Assembly: GCA_944390025.1 (NCBI GenBank)
Contig: CALXOK010000003.1
Span: 62,001-126,000, forward strand
Direction: 5' to 3'
DNA from: an uncultured Spirochaetales bacterium
Lineage (GTDB): Bacteria > Spirochaetota > Spirochaetia > Sphaerochaetales > Sphaerochaetaceae
Length of the DNA stretch: 64,000 bases
Positions 59,957 through 64,000 of this stretch are shown here, piece after piece (position 1 is the stretch's first letter; each line of letters begins with the position of its first letter). The translations under genes and the position numbers were made by a program. Under the pieces are notes generated by a model. It searched no databases. It was given only the letters and a program-made list of their open reading frames with translations, and had not been told where the DNA came from.

Positions 59957-62512
59957 ATGGATGAAGATTTGACAAAGAATGAAGATATTGACAGCCGCAC
60001 TATTGTTGTGGATGTGTCGAAGGAAATGAGGACAAGCTATCTCAATTATGCCATGTCCGTCATTGTCAGCCGTGCACTTCCTGATGTGCGTGACGGCCTC
60101 AAGCCTGTCCACAGGAGAATTCTTTACGATATGTTTGAGATGGGCCTCAAGGCAAGCGGAGGTTACAAGAAGTGCGCCCGTATTGTAGGTGATGTTCTTG
60201 GTAAGTTCCACCCGCATGGAGATGCTTCTGTCTACGATGCCCTGGTACGCCTTGCCCAGGATTTCTCCTTAAGATATCCGGTTGTGAAACCACAGGGAAA
60301 CTTCGGATCAATTGACGGGGACCCACCTGCAGCCATGAGGTATACAGAGGCCAAGATGAGCCGTATCGGAGAGGAAATGCTCACCGATATCGGCAAGGAG
60401 ACTGTAGACTTCGGTCCGAACTACGATGACTCCCTTGTGGAACCTCAGGTTCTTCCAGCAGCCTTCCCCTTCCTTCTTGCGAACGGAACGAGCGGAATCG
60501 CTGTCGGTATGGCGACAAACATGGCGCCTCACAACCTCAACGAGATTGTTGATGCCGTATGTGCCATTATCGACAATCCAGAGCTTACTAATCTTGAGCT
60601 TATCGATTACATAAAAGGCCCTGATTTCCCGTCTGCTGGTATCATTTGTGGCCGTAAGGGCATCATTGATGCATATACGACAGGCCGTGGAAAGATTGTC
60701 ATCCGCTCAAGATATGAGATTGAGGAGCATGAGAAAGGCCATGACAGGATCATTTTCACCGAGCTTCCTTATCAGGTGAACAAGGCAGAGCTGGTGAAAA
60801 AGATTGATGACATGAGAAAGGATAATGTCATTCCGAATATCTCTGCGATTCATGATGAATCTGACAGAGACGGTATCCGTGTTGTCATCGATCTCAAGCA
60901 GGGTGCTGTTCCGAATATTGTTCTCAACATGCTGTTCAACCGCACTGCCCTTCAGTCAAATTTCAACGTTTATAACCTCGCGCTCAAGGACGGACGGCCT
61001 AAGCTTCTCTCCCTTAAGGAGATGCTCCAGAGTTATGTCGACCATAGAGAAGAGGTTGTAGAGAGAAGGACACGCTATGATCTGAGGAAAGCCGAGGAAA
61101 GAGCTCATATCCTTCTTGGACTGAAAATCGGCCTTGAGAACATCGATGAAGTCATCAGAATCATCAAGGAGAGTAAGGACAATAACATAGCTTCCCTTGA
61201 GCTTCAGAAAGCATTCAGCCTCACAAAAGTGCAGGCAGATGCCATCATTGACATGAAACTTGGTCGTCTTTCTCAGCTTGAGACAGAGAAGATTCTTGAA
61301 GAACTGGCTGAGATTGAGAAGAGAATCGCATATTATAAAGACCTCCTTTCTGACAGAAACAAGATTCTTGGTGTAGTCAAGGACGAAATCAGGGAAATCG
61401 GTCAGAAGTATGGTGACAGAAGAAGGACAGAGATTCATGAAAGGGAGCTTGAGGACACCACTGATGCTGATTTCATCAAGGAAGAGCAGGTTGTCGTATC
61501 AATTTCCAACAAGGGCTTTGCAAAGCGCCTGAGCACTGATGAATACAGAGCCCAGAGTCGTGGCGGTAAGGGTGTGAAAGGCGCCAAGCTTGTCGACGGA
61601 GACTTTGTTGAGCATCTCTTCATCGCCTCCTCTCATGATATCGTCATGTATGTCACAAACTTCGGCAAGGCATACTATACATATGTATGGGAGATTCCTG
61701 AAGGTGCAAAGGTTTCCAAGGGTGCTAACCTGAAGAACTTCCTCCAGATTGAGAATCAGGAAAAAGTCACAAGTATCATCTGCTTTAAGGAATTCACTGA
61801 TGAAAACAAGTATCTGATGATGGTTACAAAGCATGGTATAACCAAGAAGGTCATGCTGAATGCCTTTGTGAATGCCAAGAAGCGCGGAGTCAAGGCAATA
61901 ATCCTTGATGAAGGAGATGAACTTGTCACATCAATCTTTGTAAATGAAGGTGATGATGTGATGATTGTCTCAAAGCTTGGAAAAGGACTCAGAACAAGCG
62001 CAGATGACATCAGGACAATGGGAAGGTCCACACACGGTGTAAGGGCCATGAAGCTTGCGGAAAATGATGAGATCATCGGTCTTGTCAGAGTTGATGATGA
62101 CAAGAGAATCCTGATGGTTACAGAGAATGGAAAGGGCAAGCAGGTCCGTTTCTCAGAGTTCATGGCACATGGAAGAGGCACACAGGGACAGAGAATCTAT
62201 TCTGTTGATGAGAAAGCAAGCGGTACTCTGGTTAATGCCGTCGCTGTAAATGATGACAACGATGTTGTGTTTGTCACATTAAACGGCCAGACAATCAGGG
62301 TGCATGTCAAAGACATCTCAATTCAGGGTAGAAACGCTACTGGTGTAAAGGTTGTTTCCTTTAAGAAAGCTTCTGACAGCATTGTTGCAATGGCTGCTAC
62401 AGAATTCCAGCAGGAAGAAGATGAAGCTGAAGAGACAGATACTGTAACAACCGAAGCAGAAACCCAGGATACTGTACAGACTGCTGAAACAGAAGACAGT
62501 GAAAATAAATAA
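59957..62512 (+). CDS. gyrA: DNA gyrase subunit A
   Basis: An 851-aa breakage-reunion subunit: catalytic Tyr129 in AAMRYTEAK, quinolone region [11 protein letters not shown] with Ala90 at the E. coli Ser83 position, coiled-coil arm, and a six-bladed C-terminal pinwheel with a GyrA-box variant QSRGGKG (usual QRRGGKG). It ends in an acidic tail of about 35 residues ([16 protein letters not shown]...), which in some gyrases tunes supercoiling activity. A strong terminator follows. Confidence 0.97.
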   Translation: MDEDLTKNEDIDSRTIVVDVSKEMRTSYLNYAMSVIVSRALPDVRDGLKPVHRRILYDMFEMGLKASGGYKKCARIVGDVLGKFHPHGDASVYDALVRLAQDFSLRYPVVKPQGNFGSIDGDPPAAMRYTEAKMSRIGEEMLTDIGKETVDFGPNYDDSLVEPQVLPAAFPFLLANGTSGIAVGMATNMAPHNLNEIVDAVCAIIDNPELTNLELIDYIKGPDFPSAGIICGRKGIIDAYTTGRGKIVIRSRYEIEEHEKGHDRIIFTELPYQVNKAELVKKIDDMRKDNVIPNISAIHDESDRDGIRVVIDLKQGAVPNIVLNMLFNRTALQSNFNVYNLALKDGRPKLLSLKEMLQSYVDHREEVVERRTRYDLRKAEERAHILLGLKIGLENIDEVIRIIKESKDNNIASLELQKAFSLTKVQADAIIDMKLGRLSQLETEKILEELAEIEKRIAYYKDLLSDRNKILGVVKDEIREIGQKYGDRRRTEIHERELEDTTDADFIKEEQVVVSISNKGFAKRLSTDEYRAQSRGGKGVKGAKLVDGDFVEHLFIASSHDIVMYVTNFGKAYYTYVWEIPEGAKVSKGANLKNFLQIENQEKVTSIICFKEFTDENKYLMMVTKHGITKKVMLNAFVNAKKRGVKAIILDEGDELVTSIFVNEGDDVMIVSKLGKGLRTSADDIRTMGRSTHGVRAMKLAENDEIIGLVRVDDDKRILMVTENGKGKQVRFSEFMAHGRGTQGQRIYSVDEKASGTLVNAVAVNDDNDVVFVTLNGQTIRVHVKDISIQGRNATGVKVVSFKKASDSIVAMAATEFQQEEDEAEETDTVTTEAETQDTVQTAETEDSENK

Positions 62513-62534
62513 CTGTCAGTAAAAAACGAACCGT

Positions 62535-62569
62535 AAGGCTATCTGATTATATATCAGGTAGCCTTTTTT
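62535..62569 (+). terminator. Terminator of gyrB-gyrA
   Basis: AAGGCTATCTGAT pairs ATCAGGTAGCCTT (13 bp, one wobble) and runs into six T residues, 22 nt after the gyrA stop. Confidence 0.92.
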
Positions 62570-62839
62570 AGCACTATTTTAATAGGTAGAAATATTATAT
62601 TTAATATAAGAAAAACGGAAAAACGTCCAGAAAAAACTGCTTCTATAAATAGAAACTTGCTTTAAAAACCCTTGAAATTCGTCAAAAAACAAGGTTTTTG
62701 GAGGATTAGGGAGATAAAGCAAGACAAATCTCCTTAATTACATATTTCTATCGTTAGTGCTCATTGTGTATCAGGTTGGTTAGTGCATGTTTTTAATACA
62801 TATCTAAAGTCATTACCATTTATATTCAATTAAAGCTAA

Positions 62840-62855
62840 TGTTTCACATGAAACA
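62840..62855. promoter_or_regulatory. parS site 1
   Basis: TGTTTCACATGAAACA: perfect palindrome, one symmetric-centre change from the consensus TGTTTCACGTGAAACA bound by ParB. Confidence 0.85.
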
Positions 62856-62928
62856 TTGATTTTGATTATGAATTAAAGAAATAAAATAAGAGGGGTTATA
62901 AGAATCAAATCATAATTAGAAAAATCTA

Positions 62929-62944
62929 CGTTTCACGTGAAACC
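62929..62944. promoter_or_regulatory. parS site 2
   Basis: CGTTTCACGTGAAACC: consensus core of 14 bp, outer bases differ. Confidence 0.88.
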
Positions 62945-62979
62945 TTAGATGTAAAAACACACATAAAATCAAAAATAGT

Positions 62980-62995
62980 AGTTCCACGTGAAACA
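62980..62995. promoter_or_regulatory. parS site 3
   Basis: AGTTCCACGTGAAACA: carries the C variant typical of the Bacillus parS (TGTTCCACGTGAAACA). Confidence 0.85.
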
Positions 62996-63439
62996 TGAAT
63001 AATAAGCAGATGATAGGATTGTGAAACTGCTTAAATAGATGTTTTTTGAGTTTGGATCAAAGTAAGAGTTAATTTATCTTTATACTGATTTTTTTTAGAT
63101 TCTATTTGAATGTTACTCTATATAAGTTTTTCAATATGAAAATTAACGGTGCTGGCCAGTTTATAAATTTAATATTGCGTGTGCAAATCAATAGCAGAGT
63201 TATAATTTAAAATATCCAGATTATTATGACGAAAATATATTTAATATATGCTAGGAGAGTAATTGTTAAGAAAAAAAATCTCTTGATATGTATGTCCATG
63301 AGTATTTTAAAATAAAATTGTATATTTGACTCTTTTTATATTTTCTCAGCTATTGATCTGTTGTTTGTTATGAGGATTAAGTTGTGTCGTTTTTTATTTA
63401 TAAATATTCTTTTTCAGAATTTTAGTGTCGGGAATTATA

Positions 63440-63455
63440 AGTTTCACGTGAAACT
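63440..63455. promoter_or_regulatory. parS site 4
   Basis: AGTTTCACGTGAAACT: perfect palindrome with the consensus 14-bp core, 445 bp from site 3. Confidence 0.9.
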
Positions 63456-63543
63456 GGTATGTTTTCAATGTACGAATAAACTAATATATTAGTCATATAA
63501 ATTGTCTTGTTTGTTATACAATATTCGGCATTATACAGATAAT

Positions 63544-63559
63544 TGTTTCACGTGAAACA
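63544..63559. promoter_or_regulatory. parS site 5
   Basis: TGTTTCACGTGAAACA: exact consensus, just beyond the terminator of the nifU-like gene. Confidence 0.93.
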
Positions 63560-63564
63560 AAATA

Positions 63565-63590
63565 TAAAAAGCACCCCAGAAAGGGTGCCT
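63565..63590 (-). terminator. Terminator of the NifU-like gene
   Basis: GCACCC pairs GGGTGC around CAGAAA; on the minus strand it is followed by TTTTT. It lies 23 nt after the stop. Confidence 0.85.
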
Positions 63591-63613
63591 TCGTACATGA
63601 TTGAAAAGCTATG

Positions 63614-63862
63614 TCAGAACATGTCTGTTGCATTGATTACTTCAAGTGAAGAATCGACTGTTGCTCTTAGATACTTCTCAACACCGTTCTTGAGAGTCAT
63701 CTGAGACATAGGGCAGCCTGCGCATGCTCCTACAAGTTTTACAAACACATCCTTGTCGTTTTCAAGTCTGATGAATTCGATATCTCCGCCGTCATTCTGC
63801 AGAGAAGGCCTTATCTGATTTATAGCTTCTACTATTCTGCTTTCAAGTGTCTGGTCAGCCAT
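63614..63862 (-). CDS. NifU C-terminal-domain Fe-S scaffold protein
   Basis: An 82-aa NifU_C/Nfu domain protein that carries a 4Fe-4S cluster for transfer to target enzymes. The CxxC lies in GACAGCPMSQMTLKNGVE; the N-terminal LNDGGDIEF-type stretch (LQNDGGDIEFIRLE) is also typical. ATG 63862 is chosen because AGGAGG lies 6 nt upstream; the open frame continues ten codons further without a site. It probably supports the many Fe-S enzymes such as NifJ. Confidence 0.93.
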   Translation of the reverse strand: MADQTLESRIVEAINQIRPSLQNDGGDIEFIRLENDKDVFVKLVGACAGCPMSQMTLKNGVEKYLRATVDSSLEVINATDMF

Positions 63863-63883
63863 AATTTCCTCCTGTGTTTTTCC

Positions 63884-63912
63884 AAAATACAATATAGAAA
63901 TTGTGCGGTCAA
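63884..63912 (-). promoter_or_regulatory. Promoter of the NifU-like gene
   Basis: Minus strand TTGACC (63912-63907), 17-bp spacer, TATTTT (63889-63884), leader about 16 nt with AGGAGG. Confidence 0.65.
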
Positions 63913-63922
63913 GATTCTAGTG

Positions 63923-63951
63923 TCGACAAGCTTTTCTTTTCATCATATATT
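63923..63951 (+). promoter_or_regulatory. parA promoter, predicted leaderless
   Basis: TCGACA (63923-63928), 17-bp spacer, TATATT (63946-63951), seven bases, ATG 63959. No ribosome site. Confidence 0.55.
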
Positions 63952-63958
63952 ATTATTC

Positions 63959-64000
63959 ATGAGTGCTCACAGGATAATCTTTTTGAATCAGAAGGGTGGC
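63959..64000 (+). CDS. parA: Chromosome partition ATPase ParA (Soj), 3' end outside window
   Basis: Only 14 codons are in the window: MSAHRIIFLNQKGG, the start of the deviant Walker A (KGGxGKT) of ParA/Soj/MinD ATPases. Identification as ParA rests on this motif, the five parS sites just upstream, and the dnaA-gyrBA neighbourhood; a ParB gene is expected to follow. No ribosome site precedes the ATG. Confidence 0.85.
   Translation, partial: MSAHRIIFLNQKGG

Larger units (their letters stand above)
62570..63564. other. AT-rich gene-free region carrying the parS centromere
   Basis: About 1 kb without a supportable gene, with stops in all frames. It contains five parS sites, listed separately, spread over 720 bp, and little else recognisable apart from poly-A/T runs. 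Its position next to parA and near oriC fits a chromosome partition centromere. Confidence 0.85.

Noticed and set aside
62570-63564. Possible short genes or small RNAs between gyrA and the NifU-like gene
   Set aside because: Only very short AT-driven frames without ribosome sites; no terminator or promoter pair that would define a small RNA.
1-64000. CRISPR arrays, prophage genes, rRNA genes, riboswitches or intact insertion sequences
   Set aside because: I found no regularly spaced direct repeats with spacers, no phage structural or integrase genes, no rRNA motifs, and no recognisable riboswitch core; the only mobile DNA seen is the 414-bp element.

Overview
The window is a 64 kb segment of a bacterial chromosome around the replication origin (oriC). 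The gene content suggests a host-associated or anaerobic spirochaete of the Treponema/Sphaerochaeta kind. The evidence is a MurA with Asp in place of the catalytic Cys, pyruvate:ferredoxin oxidoreductase, rubrerythrins with PerR in place of catalase or superoxide dismutase, a dicarboxylate-type symporter, and a YesM/YesN regulatory pair beside polysaccharide-degradation genes. The taxonomic placement is an inference from gene families; no rRNA is present. I see no CRISPR array, prophage or intact insertion sequence.

Layout. 0-7.7 kb: a YesM-type histidine kinase (cut by the window edge) and its AraC-type response regulator, followed with overlapping or tight spacing by a GH88 unsaturated glucuronyl hydrolase, a heparinase II/III-type lyase, a discoidin-like protein and a metallophosphoesterase. 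None of the enzymes has a signal peptide, so this looks like an intracellular uronic-acid oligosaccharide cassette. 7.8-19.8 kb: a DUF4143 ATPase with upstream iterons, nifJ, a GNAT acetyltransferase and gdhA, a receiver/PEP-synthase-like fusion with an iron alcohol dehydrogenase, and an RluA-type pseudouridine synthase. 19.8-29.9 kb: parC/parE, four tRNA genes, a MATE pump, bcp, a nucleotidyltransferase-like protein, a redox/TauE operon and pth. 29.9-43.9 kb: a large GH13 protein, a symporter, YbaK, gpmI, an aminopeptidase P, lgt, a C-terminal processing protease, rsmE and a sigma-54-type activator. 43.9-49.3 kb: a DnaA-box cluster, murA, two sugar/nucleoside-type kinases, and the perR-rbr peroxide-stress operon.

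49.3-64 kb is the origin region. On the minus strand it carries rpmH-rnpA-yidC-khpB, then dnaN-recF-dciA, then dnaA. On the plus strand it carries gyrB-gyrA and the start of parA. Between dnaN and dnaA lies a probable oriC: five DnaA-trios beside about nine DnaA-box-like nonamers. Separating it from dnaN is a complete 414-bp non-autonomous IS21-like element with terminal repeats and a 4-bp target duplication. Five parS sites fill the 1 kb AT-rich gap between gyrA and the nifU-like gene.

A recurring theme is transcription units with no Shine-Dalgarno sequence. In these a sigma-70-like -10 box ends 6-7 nt before the start codon (parE, lgt, the protease, dnaA, parA, the DUF4143 ATPase, MATE, the nucleotidyltransferase and others), so they are predicted to make leaderless mRNAs.
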